Source: a filamentous cyanobacterium CCP2
Lineage (GTDB): Bacteria > Cyanobacteriota > Cyanobacteriia > Elainellales > Elainellaceae
NCBI GenBank assembly: GCA_003003615.1
Contig: PVWD01000007.1
Coordinates: forward strand, 1-60,826
DNA: 60,826 bases
Direction: 5' to 3'
Each line of letters begins with the position of its first letter. The stretch's first letter is position 1. The notes beneath the pieces are model-generated. The model made no database searches and had not been told where the DNA came from. It worked only from the letters and a program-made list of their open reading frames with translations. This document shows positions 29,289 to 37,757 of the stretch, in pieces. Position numbers and translations under genes: made by a program.

Positions 29289-31160
29289 TTAAACTTCGAC
29301 ATGGTTGGTCGCTTGAACCTGCTTCAGTAAACGGTGCAGGGTTTCACCTTCGATCGATTCAGTCTCTAAAAGCTGCATGGCGATCGTTTCCAGCAACTCT
29401 CGGTTCTGCTTGAGCGTACTCAACGCTTGATCATGGGCGGTGTCCACAATCTCCTTCACCTCCCGATCGATCGCATCGGCTGTCTTTTCGCTCACGGTGC
29501 GACGGGAATTAGGAATGCCATTATCCAAAAACATGGCCTGCTGTCCCTGCTGATACGCCAACGGCCCCAAAACTTTGCTCATGCCATAGGTCGTCACCAT
29601 GCGTTCCGCCAGATCGGTCGCCCGCTGTAAATCGTTCGCTGCGCCAGTTGTGATGCTGCCAAACACAATCTCCTCAGCCGATCGACCGCCCAATAGTGTG
29701 GCAATCTGTCCCCGCAATTCCGCTTCATTCATCAGGAATCGATCTTCCTTCGGCAGTTGTAGCGTATAGCCCAGTGCCGCCATTCCGCGAGGAATAATCG
29801 AGATTTTTTCAACTCGTCCACTATCAGCCATTAATGCACCGACCAAGGCATGACCGACTTCGTGATAGGCAACAATCTTTTTCTCCTTGTCGTTCATCAC
29901 CCGACTTTTCTTTTCCAGCCCTGCCACCACCCGCTCGATCGCCTCGGCAAAGTCTTCCTGCGCCACCATTTGCCGTTGATTTCGAGCTGCCAATAAAGCT
30001 GCTTCGTTCACTAAATTTGCCAAATCGGCTCCGGCAAACCCTGGTGTGCGCGTGGCCACTGCCCGCAGATCCACATCTTCCCCCAGTTTCACTTTCTGGG
30101 CATGAATATTGAGAATTGCTTCCCGATCCGACAGAGCAGGGCGATCGACCAGCACTTGCCGATCAAATCGACCCGGACGAAGGAGGGCAGGATCTAAGAT
30201 TTCCGGGCGATTGGTGGCTGCCAGTACAATAACCGTTGCTTCCCCTACGGCAAATCCATCCATTTCGGCCAGCAACTGATTCAGCGTTTGTTCCCGTTCA
30301 TCGTTGCCACCGTAAAATCCACTACTGCTGCGTGACTTGCCGATCGCATCTAACTCATCAATGAATACAATGCAGGGAGCTTGTTTCTTGGCTTGCTCAA
30401 ATAAATCGCGCACCCGCGAAGACCCAACCCCAACAAACATTTCCACAAACTCCGAACCAGAGATGCTGAAAAACGGCACACCCGCTTCCCCCGCCACCGC
30501 TTTGGCGAGCAGCGTTTTACCCGTTCCTGGTGGCCCCACCAGCAGTACTCCCTTAGGAATGCGCGCCCCAATTTGGGTGTAGCGTCCCGGCATCTTCAGG
30601 AAATCGACAATCTCAACTAATTCCGCTTTTGCCTCTTCTACCCCTGCGACATCCGCAAACGTAATTTTGGCAGCTTCCCCTTCCACATACACTTTGGCTT
30701 TGCTCTTGCCAATGGACAGCATCCCTTGCTGACCGCCGCCCCGTCTAGCAAAAAACTGCCAGATCCCGACAAAAATCAGTGGTGGAATCACCCAACCTAG
30801 CAAACTCGACACCCAGCGATTTTTAGGGGGGGGAGCCGCAGCAAATTCGATTCCTTTCTCCTCTAATAGACTGGGCAAGGTCAAGTCAAAAATGGGGGTG
30901 GTGGAAAACACCGTTCCCGCCTCCGTTTCTGCTGCTTCTGTGCCTGGTTTTAATTGAAATCGAATTTGGTTTTGTCCAACTTCAACCCGATCGACTTCCC
31001 CAGCTTGCACCTGATGAATGAACAAACTGTAAGGAACTCCAGGAATTTGCGGTCTGAAGAACAGCGGCAGGATGAAGTTTACAAACAGGAATAGTCCTGA
31101 TATTGCCAGAAAAACATTGCTAAACCGACGGGGAGGAGTTGGCTTTTCTCGAATCGGCAT
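29289..31160 (-). CDS. ftsH: FtsH: ATP-dependent membrane zinc metalloprotease
   Basis: A 623-residue AAA protease. Two N-terminal membrane segments (about residues 14-34 and 118-137) flank the periplasmic/lumenal domain. The AAA module has Walker A GPPGTGKT, Walker [12 protein letters not shown] and the second region of homology, and the protease domain has HEVGH in [12 protein letters not shown]. Cyanobacterial FtsH hexamers remove damaged PSII D1 and other thylakoid proteins. I cannot tell which of the four usual paralogues this is. The apcA-like gene lies 18 nt downstream, an unusual partner. AAGGA precedes the ATG. Confidence 0.96.
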   Translation of the reverse strand: MPIREKPTPPRRFSNVFLAISGLFLFVNFILPLFFRPQIPGVPYSLFIHQVQAGEVDRVEVGQNQIRFQLKPGTEAAETEAGTVFSTTPIFDLTLPSLLEEKGIEFAAAPPPKNRWVSSLLGWVIPPLIFVGIWQFFARRGGGQQGMLSIGKSKAKVYVEGEAAKITFADVAGVEEAKAELVEIVDFLKMPGRYTQIGARIPKGVLLVGPPGTGKTLLAKAVAGEAGVPFFSISGSEFVEMFVGVGSSRVRDLFEQAKKQAPCIVFIDELDAIGKSRSSSGFYGGNDEREQTLNQLLAEMDGFAVGEATVIVLAATNRPEILDPALLRPGRFDRQVLVDRPALSDREAILNIHAQKVKLGEDVDLRAVATRTPGFAGADLANLVNEAALLAARNQRQMVAQEDFAEAIERVVAGLEKKSRVMNDKEKKIVAYHEVGHALVGALMADSGRVEKISIIPRGMAALGYTLQLPKEDRFLMNEAELRGQIATLLGGRSAEEIVFGSITTGAANDLQRATDLAERMVTTYGMSKVLGPLAYQQGQQAMFLDNGIPNSRRTVSEKTADAIDREVKEIVDTAHDQALSTLKQNRELLETIAMQLLETESIEGETLHRLLKQVQATNHVEV

Positions 31161-31623
31161 GAAAAATCCTTTCTCATTTCAAATTTTGAATCTTGTCCAT
31201 TTAAGGGAAATTAAATGATCGATCGATTTCCCTATAGCTTGACAGTGTTTTGTTGCAGTTCTGGAATGATTTGTTGAACTACGACAAGAAAAGTAACAAA
31301 TGAGTGTTTCACGTCCTTGCGGTAGATGAGGAAGTCTAAAGCGGAATCACAAAAACATAGTCAGCAAGCCTGAGCAGTGATTGTGGCGAGATGGATCAAT
31401 GCTCAGGAGACTGCAAAATATTTACGATCGCAATCAAAAACTATGGTGGATAAGGTGGGCACGGACTTTGGATTAAATAACCTATGCAATCGTTCTGCTT
31501 AGTTGACTGGGCGGGCAAGATGCCCATCCCACAAGAATGACAATTTATTTAATTTTCATTCCCTGCCCACCTGACTAGGACTTTCTCCGACTTGAAACTC
31601 AATCATGAATCAACCTGACGAAT
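31161..31623. other. Intergenic stretch upstream of ftsH
   Basis: About 460 bp without a gene. It holds the ftsH promoter, not resolved by eye, and repeat copy 4 at 31471-31541. No RNA gene is recognised. Confidence 0.6.
31471..31541 (-). repeat. Dispersed intergenic repeat, copy 4
   Basis: Full-length reverse-strand copy: ATTAAATAACC, TCTGCTTAGTTGACTG, the core GGGCGGGCAAGATGCCC and ATCCCACAAGAAT. It has both arms seen in copies 1 and 3. Confidence 0.85.
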
Positions 31624-31803
31624 TTACACCAGATTCCAGAAGTGCAAAACACCTTGGCTCGATAACAACTCGATCAAGACTGCGGATACAAACCCAATCA
31701 TCGCTAAGCGACCATTCCAAACCTCGGCTTGGGGAGTAAAGCCCCACCGCCAGGCATTGCGATCGCCTATTGATGTAGAGGTAGTGTTTGGGGTGTAGGA
31801 CAT
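31624..31803 (-). CDS. hli: High-light-inducible protein (Hlip/Scp)
   Basis: A 59-residue single-helix chlorophyll-binding protein. The signature [28 protein letters not shown] contains the E-x-x-N-G-R-x-A-M motif that binds chlorophyll; the helix spans about residues 27-50. Hlips pair up in the thylakoid to quench excess energy and to assist PSII assembly and chlorophyll recycling, often with FtsH. Upstream in-frame starts would prepend 36 residues of unrelated sequence; ATG 31803 has GGAG at about 9 nt. It lies 94 bp after nblA on the same strand. Confidence 0.93.
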   Translation of the reverse strand: MSYTPNTTSTSIGDRNAWRWGFTPQAEVWNGRLAMIGFVSAVLIELLSSQGVLHFWNLV

Positions 31804-31897
31804 TGTAGTAACTCCAAGCTTGTAATTGCGTTTTGTGATTATATCTGTAGCGATAACGATGGGTTTAACCCTGTCCATTAGAAATCGCTTTTTGGTT

Positions 31898-32095
31898 CTA
31901 CAGAGAAGCAAAGTCTAAATCTAACTTCCATTCGTGTTTCAGGAGATCCTGATACATTTTTTCTCGAATCATCATGTGTCGATTTTGCAAGATCAGCAGG
32001 TTTTGGGCTTGCTTAAGAGACATTTGCTGCACTTGATCATTAAATGACCTGAGGCTGAATTCTTGCTCCAGTGTGAGTTCGATCGGCTGATCCAT
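31898..32095 (-). CDS. nblA: NblA: phycobilisome degradation adaptor
   Basis: A 65-residue protein matching NblA over its whole length: [29 protein letters not shown], then the conserved [13 protein letters not shown]. NblA binds phycobiliprotein subunits and the ClpC chaperone, so that phycobilisomes are taken apart during nitrogen or sulfur starvation. AGGAG lies about 6 nt before the ATG. hli follows on the same strand, and an allophycocyanin gene with ftsH lies 600 bp beyond, so genes for building, protecting and dismantling the antenna sit together. Confidence 0.94.
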   Translation of the reverse strand: MDQPIELTLEQEFSLRSFNDQVQQMSLKQAQNLLILQNRHMMIREKMYQDLLKHEWKLDLDFASL

Positions 32096-32444
32096 ATTCT
32101 TCTCCTACACTCTGGCTAGAGTGAAAATTCTTTGCTCGATCGGGTTACTTGATCCGGTATTCACTATCTTGAAACGTAGGTTTGAAGCCGCCTAGTTCAC
32201 TACGTTTAACGCTTGGCTGTCAGCAAAGGTAGTTAAAAAAATCGGCGTAATGAGCGCAGTAACAATGGAATCTTTGGGATTGTTACAATACTGTTCTTCA
32301 AACGGGGCAGACTCAAGCAGGTGAGTTATTTTCCGATCACTATTTTTCAATCACACAGACAATCAACGTGCCTTAATTATTATCGTGTTAGAGTTTTGGC
32401 TTTCACCGTTTGCTCTGCCTATGTCAACTACTATAACAAAGTAT
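32096..32444. other. Intergenic stretch upstream of nblA
   Basis: About 350 bp, AT-rich, with no convincing gene; it must contain the nblA promoter. The plus-strand open frame here (32321-32554) has a signal-like hydrophobic run but no ribosome site and overlaps the receiver gene. Confidence 0.55.
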
Positions 32445-32975
32445 TTACAATTGTGACGATTTTGAGCGATCGTGCTGAGTTTTGTAAACTTGAAAAATGT
32501 TGGCATAGTTCAAACTCAAGCTTTGACCTGTTAGGAAACCGATCGCCCTGCTAGGAGACTGATCTATTACTGAACGAACCAGCACTGCAATGAACTCATC
32601 CAGATCTAGAGGCTTAGTCAGCCATTGGTCAAAGCCCGATGAGAGGGCCCGTTGACGCATTTCTTCAGTCACATGAGCTGTCACTGCAATCATTGGAACC
32701 CTTTTCCCCCAGCGACCAGTCAGGGTTCTCACCGATTGCACTAAAGCAAAGCCATCCACCTCTGGTAAAGCAATCTCGCTGACTAAAGCATTTGGTCGCC
32801 AATGGACAAGGAGTTCCAGTGCTTGTTTTGCTAAAGATGCCGTTTTTACTTCTACACCGTAAGGTTGTAGCAGCAGTGCAATCAAATCGCACGAATCAAC
32901 GTGATTGTCCACCACAAGAACTCGTAGTCCTTGGAGGGAAATGGAGTGAGAAGGAAACCTATTGTTTGAATACAT
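32445..32975 (-). CDS. CheY-like receiver protein with Glu at the phosphoacceptor position
   Basis: A 176-residue single-domain response regulator with a 45-residue tail of no known domain. The fold markers are present: Asp23 in LVVDNHVD, Thr99 in IAVTAH and Lys121 in LTKPLD. The phosphorylated Asp, expected in VSDIxLP, is Glu67 (VSEIALPEVDGF; codon GAG). Such receivers cannot be phosphorylated normally and may be locked in an active-like state. AAGGAG lies 7 nt before the ATG. No kinase is adjacent; nblA lies downstream on the same strand and the pentapeptide gene upstream. Confidence 0.9.
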   Translation of the reverse strand: MYSNNRFPSHSISLQGLRVLVVDNHVDSCDLIALLLQPYGVEVKTASLAKQALELLVHWRPNALVSEIALPEVDGFALVQSVRTLTGRWGKRVPMIAVTAHVTEEMRQRALSSGFDQWLTKPLDLDEFIAVLVRSVIDQSPSRAIGFLTGQSLSLNYANIFQVYKTQHDRSKSSQL

Positions 32976-33012
32976 TACGGTTCTCCTTAAGTTTCAATGC
33001 ACAACCATCGTT

Positions 33013-33045
33013 AAAAAAATTGGCAATCCCGTAACAGGATTGCCA
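33013..33045 (-). terminator. Rho-independent terminator
   Basis: TGGCAATCC (33021-33029) and GGATTGCCA (33037-33045) form a 9-bp stem. On the minus strand it is followed by a run of seven T, so it ends the pentapeptide-repeat transcript before the receiver gene. Confidence 0.85.
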
Positions 33046-33186
33046 GTACGAGAGAATGATAAATTGTCGCTCTCTCTAAAGTATGACAAAGGGTTGATTT
33101 GTTTCTTGTCTGATTTCTTGTCTTGTTTGATTAACAACAGTATGAAAAACAGAGGAAATGAAAAACTTGTTTATTCAAATCGTCAG

Positions 33187-33483
33187 TCAAACATTAGGAC
33201 TAAAAAAGTAGTTAATAGATTCCAGACGATCGTTGTGTATCCTACCGTCTGGCATTTTTGCTCCCAACAAATTAGCCCCGTTGAAATTTGCTCCTTTGAG
33301 TCCAGCCCAATTAAAGTTGGCATAGCTCAAATCGGCGTAGCTCAAGTCAGCATTGAGCAAATGGGCACCAGATAAATCGACTCCACTTAGATTGGCGTGA
33401 GACAAGTTGATCCCTCTCCAGTCTGCCTCTCGAAAGTTTCTTTCTCCGGTTTCGTATGATCTTAAAACTTCATTGGCATCCAT
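33187..33483 (-). CDS. Pentapeptide-repeat protein (short)
   Basis: A 98-residue protein with about eight to ten A(D/N)Lxx pentapeptides between residues 19 and 75 (ANLSGVDLSGAHLLNADLSYADLSYANF), which fold into a right-handed quadrilateral beta helix. Function in cyanobacteria is mostly unknown. The N-terminal module MDANEVLRSYETGERNF is shared with the pentapeptide protein at 36994 and recurs in the family. GAGG is well placed before the ATG. Confidence 0.9.
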   Translation of the reverse strand: MDANEVLRSYETGERNFREADWRGINLSHANLSGVDLSGAHLLNADLSYADLSYANFNWAGLKGANFNGANLLGAKMPDGRIHNDRLESINYFFSPNV

Positions 33484-33622
33484 ATCGGTTGCCTCTCAAC
33501 GTGTAGCGCGATCGCTGTTTATATTCTTATTGTACTGTAGATTTATTGCAAATAGCTGATTTGGGGATTCCGAATTGAATGGTACAGTGAATCAAATTTG
33601 TACAGGCTAAGGAACACAAATC

Positions 33623-33690
33623 AAATAATCTGCATAATCATTCCACCTCATTGGCTGGGCGGGCAAGATGCCCACCCCACAAGATTTCCA
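33623..33690 (-). repeat. Dispersed intergenic repeat, copy 5
   Basis: Reverse-strand copy: TCAAATAATCTGC on the left, then TTGGCTGGGCGGGCAAGATG and CCCACCCCACAAGATTTC. It ends 20 bp before the stop of a 43-codon gene. Confidence 0.8.
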
Positions 33691-33709
33691 GATTATTAAC
33701 TTACATGGC

Positions 33710-33841
33710 TTAATGACGATCGCCAATGAGACGGCTAATAGATCCATCATGTCTCTTTGGATCTTTCTTTTGCTTCTTTTCACCATCCGAAGGTGCTTTC
33801 GGTTTCTTGGATTCCCGATTTCCCTTTTTCTCTTTTGCCAT
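33710..33841 (-). CDS. Small Lys-rich conserved protein (43 aa)
   Basis: A very short, strongly basic ORF. It begins MAKEKKGNRESKKPKAPSDG, a start shared by small hypothetical proteins in many proteobacteria and cyanobacteria, and ends in RLIGDRH. GGAGG lies 8 nt before the ATG (33841). A longer open frame overlapping it in another phase lacks a ribosome site and any family pattern. Function is unknown; the composition suggests nucleic-acid binding. It is 65 nt downstream of the OCP relic on the same strand, so it may use that gene's promoter. Confidence 0.75.
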   Translation of the reverse strand: MAKEKKGNRESKKPKAPSDGEKKQKKDPKRHDGSISRLIGDRH

Positions 33842-33906
33842 AACATCCTCCAATCAAACTAATCTTGAGCCTTCACACTCCTCTTCACAAAACTTTCCAG
33901 ATGCGT

Positions 33907-34008
33907 TTACCGAGCTAGTCCCAGATTCAACAGTTCTTGAGGAGAAGCCAGCACGTCGATCGCCGTCTCTGGGAAAATTGATCGCGCCCGATCGAGGGTA
34001 TAGGACAT
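33907..34008 (-). pseudogene. ocp: Internally deleted orange carotenoid protein gene (33-codon relic)
   Basis: An intact 33-codon frame beginning MSYTLDRARSIFPET, the first 15 residues of orange carotenoid protein (OCP), and continuing AIDVLASPQELLNLGLAR, the last 18 residues of the OCP C-terminal domain. About 285 central codons are missing, including all carotenoid-binding residues. The ribosome site GGAGG (9 nt upstream) and stop codon remain. The join falls in GGCGATCG, a HIP1-like sequence, suggesting recombination between two such octamers. OCP quenches phycobilisomes and binds allophycocyanin. This relic cannot do so; it may be a dead remnant or an expressed micropeptide. Confidence 0.82.
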
Positions 34009-34394
34009 AATTAATGCCTCCGAAAAGCGATATTAAAGTGTTGTTGAATTTAAGAATTCAAGAAGGCGATACTTCACTGATTCAATTTTCTTAAATTATG
34101 CGAAAACTTGAACAAAAGATTGATGCCAAAAATTGATCAAAAGCATTGGATAGAAATAAATAAACTGGGGTGCATCCCCATCATGTCGATAAGATGAATG
34201 GAATCCATCCCCATGTAGAAGGCATAGCATAAATTGAGAATGCACCCGGCAGTATTTGTTAGCTCAACCTGAATTTTTCCAGGCATCAAACCATAAGGAA
34301 CACGAATTCAATAAGCCCCTGATTTCTAGCGGTAGAGGTTTGGCAGTGCCAAACTCTTACAAATACAGTTCTTCAGGTTATTTAATTCGTAATC
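34009..34394. other. Intergenic stretch with a palindrome
   Basis: About 385 bp without a gene. GTTTGGCA-G-TGCCAAAC (34338-34354) is a perfect 8-bp-arm palindrome about 40 bp after the fasciclin stop, with no T run; it may be a transcript-end stem or a protein site. The left part should carry the former OCP promoter. Confidence 0.55.
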
Positions 34395-34796
34395 CTAAGC
34401 AGGCATTAACACAGTATCAATGATGTGAATTACACCATTATCCGCCGCAACATCGGGGGTTGTAACGGTAGCATTATTCACTTTCACACCACTAGAAGCA
34501 TCGATTTTTACATCTTCGCCTTCAACCGTTTTAGCGGTCTTCAGTTTTACAACATCGGATGCCATAACCTTTCCCGAAACTACGTGATAGCTCAGGATTT
34601 TCTTAAGCTTGGGAATGTCCTTCAGCAATGCAGCGATCGTGCCTTCTGGCAATTTGGCGAACGCCTCATCAGTGGGTGCAAAAAGGGTGAATGGCCCTTT
34701 TCCCTTGAGCGTCTCGACTAGATCAGCAGCTTTAACAGCTTTAACCAAGGTATTAAAGGAACCAGAGTTAGCAGCAGTATCAACAATATCAGCCAT
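34395..34796 (-). CDS. Fasciclin (FAS1) domain protein
   Basis: A 133-residue single FAS1 domain. Both conserved boxes are seen: H1 [17 protein letters not shown] (about residues 33-49) and the YH block [10 protein letters not shown], ending [15 protein letters not shown]1 domains mediate adhesion in many bacteria. There is no signal peptide with ATG 34796, which has AAGG well placed; a longer frame to 34862 would add 22 residues without making one. No operon partner. Confidence 0.92.
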   Translation of the reverse strand: MADIVDTAANSGSFNTLVKAVKAADLVETLKGKGPFTLFAPTDEAFAKLPEGTIAALLKDIPKLKKILSYHVVSGKVMASDVVKLKTAKTVEGEDVKIDASSGVKVNNATVTTPDVAADNGVIHIIDTVLMPA

Positions 34797-35120
34797 TTGT
34801 TTTACCTTGATTTCATGATCTTCCGACAACAACCAGTATGGCACCCTATTGTTTGAAGTCATGTTTGAGTAAATGTTCTAGTAACGTATAAATTGTGTTT
34901 CGTGTATAAAAACAGTCAATTTCCAAAAAACTTCAATCTAAAGTATCTCAAGTAATCATTTAGAAACTACAATGATAGTATTGCCAGGACTAAATGAGAT
35001 AAATATTTTAATTAAATTCATTTACTTAGATTAAAGTTGAAATTTAAAAACGCTGCAAAAAGAGAACTTAATCTAGAACTCAATGTTTAGTTGAGCAGAA
35101 ATTAAAAAGAGGAAAAAATA

Positions 35121-35312
35121 ATGCCTAGACTCGTAGGGCAACAATCTCACACTGAAACAAACGTTGCCATTTTAATCATTTTTATTGCCATTGCCGGAGT
35201 ACTCCTCGAATATTTTGGCGCGATCGACTTCGTTCCTGGATTTGGACAAGAGGGAGCTTACCTTCTTCAAAGACAGCCAACGAATGAATCGGTGACTGAA
35301 CAAGATAATTAA
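35121..35312 (+). CDS. Small single-pass membrane protein
   Basis: A 63-residue protein with one transmembrane helix (NVAILIIFIAIAGVLLEYFGAI, residues 14-35) and a polar C-terminus ending in QDN. AAAGAGG precedes the ATG at a normal distance. I do not recognise the family. It lies 53 nt before the PRC-barrel gene on the same strand and may be cotranscribed with it. Confidence 0.7.
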   Translation: MPRLVGQQSHTETNVAILIIFIAIAGVLLEYFGAIDFVPGFGQEGAYLLQRQPTNESVTEQDN

Positions 35313-35365
35313 GAAAACAGGACAATTCATTAAAGCTGCGGGAAAAACTGCAAGGAATCAATCAA

Positions 35366-36985
35366 ATGCGTAAGGGTAGCGATGCCATTGGTAAAGAGGT
35401 TGTCACCTATGACACAGGTAAAAAAATTAAACGAATTCAAGATTTGATTTTTGATCAAGAACGCAACCAACTTTTGGGCTTTCTAGTGGAAGAGAAGGGA
35501 TTATTTCGAGATGCCAAAGTGATTCCCTTAAGTGAGGTGCAGGCGATCGGCTTAAATGCGATCGTGGTTCATTCAAGCGCCTCTGTTGTGGAGTCCCATG
35601 AAATTCCTGCCATTCAAAAAATCTTGCACCATAACAATGTGCTGAGAGGAACTCGAATTCTGACAACAGAAGGGTTAGATCTCGGTGGATTGGTGGATTT
35701 GTTTTTCAATGAACAAAGCGGACAGGTGGAAGGATATGAGGTGTCTGGAGGGATGTTCGCTGATGCTTACTCCGGTCGATCGTTTGTTCCTGCGATCGAA
35801 ACGCTCCACATTGGGGATGATGTCGCTTTTGTGCCCCCTGAAACGGCCCAGATGATGCGAGAACAGATTGGAGGGATTCGGGGAGCCGTCCAAGCCACTG
35901 AAGATCGATTGCAGGCGGCAGCCCAAACTGCCAATGACCAACTCCAAAGCTCCGCTCAAACTGTGAACCGCAGCTTCCAGGAAGCTAGCCAGAATGTCGG
36001 GATACAGCTACACACTTCAACTGGTGCGAGTAGTACTAAACTGCAAAGATTGAATCGAGATGCAGCAATTTCTCTGACCAACAGTTTGGTTGACCCTGTA
36101 GAGCAAAAAATGCATGTAATGGGCAGGTCTGTCGATCGAGATGTGTTGAATTCCGACGGGAGTGTACTGGTATTCCAGGGAGAAAAAGTTACTCCAACGG
36201 ATGCAGACATTGCCGATCGTTTAGGCATTCTGGATCTCCTCTATCGAGCCACGGGCGGTAGCCTGACTGTCAATCTAAGCCAAAACTTGCAAGCTGTATC
36301 TCAGTCTGTGAATGAGCAAATTCAAACCGTAACGCAACGGAGTTCAGATGTGTTCCAGGGTGCAGTGAATAAATTGGCTGACGATATGGCAACTGAGCAG
36401 GCAAAGGGTCGTAGAGTACTAAAAACTGTGCGGGCAGAGGATGGCTTGATTGTGGCAGCACCGGGACAAATTGTGACGGATTCAGTTATCGATCGGGTCC
36501 GAACTTACAACAAAGAGGCAGATTTACTCGATGCGGTCGGCTTAACGTTGGCTACTTCTATCCGTTCTAATGCCAGTGACACTTGGCTAGAAACCAAAGT
36601 GCAACTGCGCGATCGGGCCAGTTATGCCCAAAAAAATTTCAGTACCTTTTGGCACAGGCTGCAACAAAAAGTCGAGGAATGGCAAGGTCGCAGCACCCAG
36701 GAAATCAAACAGCAGCGAATTGAACAAGCCTTAGGTCGTCCAGTCACCCGTGTCATCCTTGACCTGGAGGACAACGTCATTCTCAATGTGGGTGAACTGA
36801 TTACGCACCGTGCGATTCATCAAGCCGAAGCCAGTCAAGTGCTGAATATCTTGCTGAGTTCGGTCTGCACCAAGGAGCCGGAAATTTCTGCTCAGGAGCT
36901 TCGGGCTTCAGAACATGGAAAAGCCGCCTTGGAACACGATGGAAATGGTCGATCGCCCCTAGAAGCGGCTCCTCAAAGTTACTGA
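35366..36985 (+). CDS. PRC-barrel domain protein with coiled-coil region
   Basis: A 539-residue cytoplasmic protein. Two PRC-barrel modules are adjacent: residues 5-68 ([23 protein letters not shown]...) and residues 88-155 ([20 protein letters not shown]). Residues 170-225 and 308-350 are Gln/Ala-rich heptad-like stretches ([21 protein letters not shown]) that should form coiled coils. PRC-barrel proteins bind partners in photosynthetic reaction centres and RNA metabolism; cyanobacterial ones are mostly uncharacterised. AAGGA lies 8 nt before the ATG. It is tail-to-tail with a pentapeptide gene, the two stops 8 nt apart. Confidence 0.88.
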   Translation: MRKGSDAIGKEVVTYDTGKKIKRIQDLIFDQERNQLLGFLVEEKGLFRDAKVIPLSEVQAIGLNAIVVHSSASVVESHEIPAIQKILHHNNVLRGTRILTTEGLDLGGLVDLFFNEQSGQVEGYEVSGGMFADAYSGRSFVPAIETLHIGDDVAFVPPETAQMMREQIGGIRGAVQATEDRLQAAAQTANDQLQSSAQTVNRSFQEASQNVGIQLHTSTGASSTKLQRLNRDAAISLTNSLVDPVEQKMHVMGRSVDRDVLNSDGSVLVFQGEKVTPTDADIADRLGILDLLYRATGGSLTVNLSQNLQAVSQSVNEQIQTVTQRSSDVFQGAVNKLADDMATEQAKGRRVLKTVRAEDGLIVAAPGQIVTDSVIDRVRTYNKEADLLDAVGLTLATSIRSNASDTWLETKVQLRDRASYAQKNFSTFWHRLQQKVEEWQGRSTQEIKQQRIEQALGRPVTRVILDLEDNVILNVGELITHRAIHQAEASQVLNILLSSVCTKEPEISAQELRASEHGKAALEHDGNGRSPLEAAPQSY

Positions 36986-36993
36986 AACACTTA

Positions 36994-37548
36994 TTAGTCG
37001 TGAGTCGTGCCATCGGGCATCTTGGTATGACTCATCTCTGTTCTTCTAAAACTTCCCCCTTGAATGTCTGCGTCGGTCAGATCCGCTTCACCCAAATAGG
37101 CTCCGTCTAGATTTGCCCCTCCCAACTTTGCTTCCTTCAAGTTGGCTCTACTCAAATCTGCACCCCGCAAATCGGCACCTGCTAAGTTGGCTCCACTCAG
37201 ATCGGCACCTCGCAAATTTGCCCCCCCTAGATTTGCCCCACTCAAATCCGCCCCATTTAAATCGGCCTCTGTCAGGTCAGCTCCACTCAGGTCAGCTCCA
37301 CTTAAATCAGCATCGGTCAAGCAGGCTTGAATCAAATCTGCATCTGCTAGCTTTGCCTGATTTAGGGCTGCCTGCTCAAGGTGTGCCTCTGTCAAGTCGG
37401 CTCCTCGTAAATCGGCACCAATGAGATGGGCACCCATCAAGTGTGCCCCAATTAAGTTTACATTGGTTAAACAGACCTGAACTAGACTGACTCGGCTAAA
37501 GTCCCGTTCTCCTGCTGCATATCGTTTCAGAATCTCTTGAGCATCCAT
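36994..37548 (-). CDS. Pentapeptide-repeat protein (long)
   Basis: A 184-residue protein of which residues 25-170 are about 29 uninterrupted pentapeptides, mostly ADLSG/ANLxG ([21 protein letters not shown]). It should form a rod of seven or so beta-helix coils. The N-terminal module [20 protein letters not shown] matches the protein at 33187, so the two are paralogues. There is no signal peptide. Role unknown; some members mimic DNA and inhibit gyrase, but nothing here points to that. Confidence 0.92.
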   Translation of the reverse strand: MDAQEILKRYAAGERDFSRVSLVQVCLTNVNLIGAHLMGAHLIGADLRGADLTEAHLEQAALNQAKLADADLIQACLTDADLSGADLSGADLTEADLNGADLSGANLGGANLRGADLSGANLAGADLRGADLSRANLKEAKLGGANLDGAYLGEADLTDADIQGGSFRRTEMSHTKMPDGTTHD

Positions 37549-37757
37549 ATTTCTGGCTCCAAAATATGCAAACAGATATGTAAAAAGAAATTCTTAGTCA
37601 AGGACTAGTCCCCATCCCTTTTATGTAAAGCCGTTTGCAATGATCGTGATATAAACTTGGTTCAGTAAAGTGTCACATCTTCATTGTATTAGATATACAA
37701 ATATATTGGATAAACCCATTTCGTTTCTTCTTCTATAGGCAATTTCAATCAAAATCT

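Noticed and set aside
33607-33846. 79-codon minus-strand frame covering the repeat
   Set aside because: The phase with GGAGG and a conserved start is the 43-codon gene at 33710-33841; the longer frame runs into the dispersed repeat.
37113-37424. Plus-strand frames opposite the pentapeptide gene
   Set aside because: They are mirror images of the repetitive pentapeptide coding sequence.
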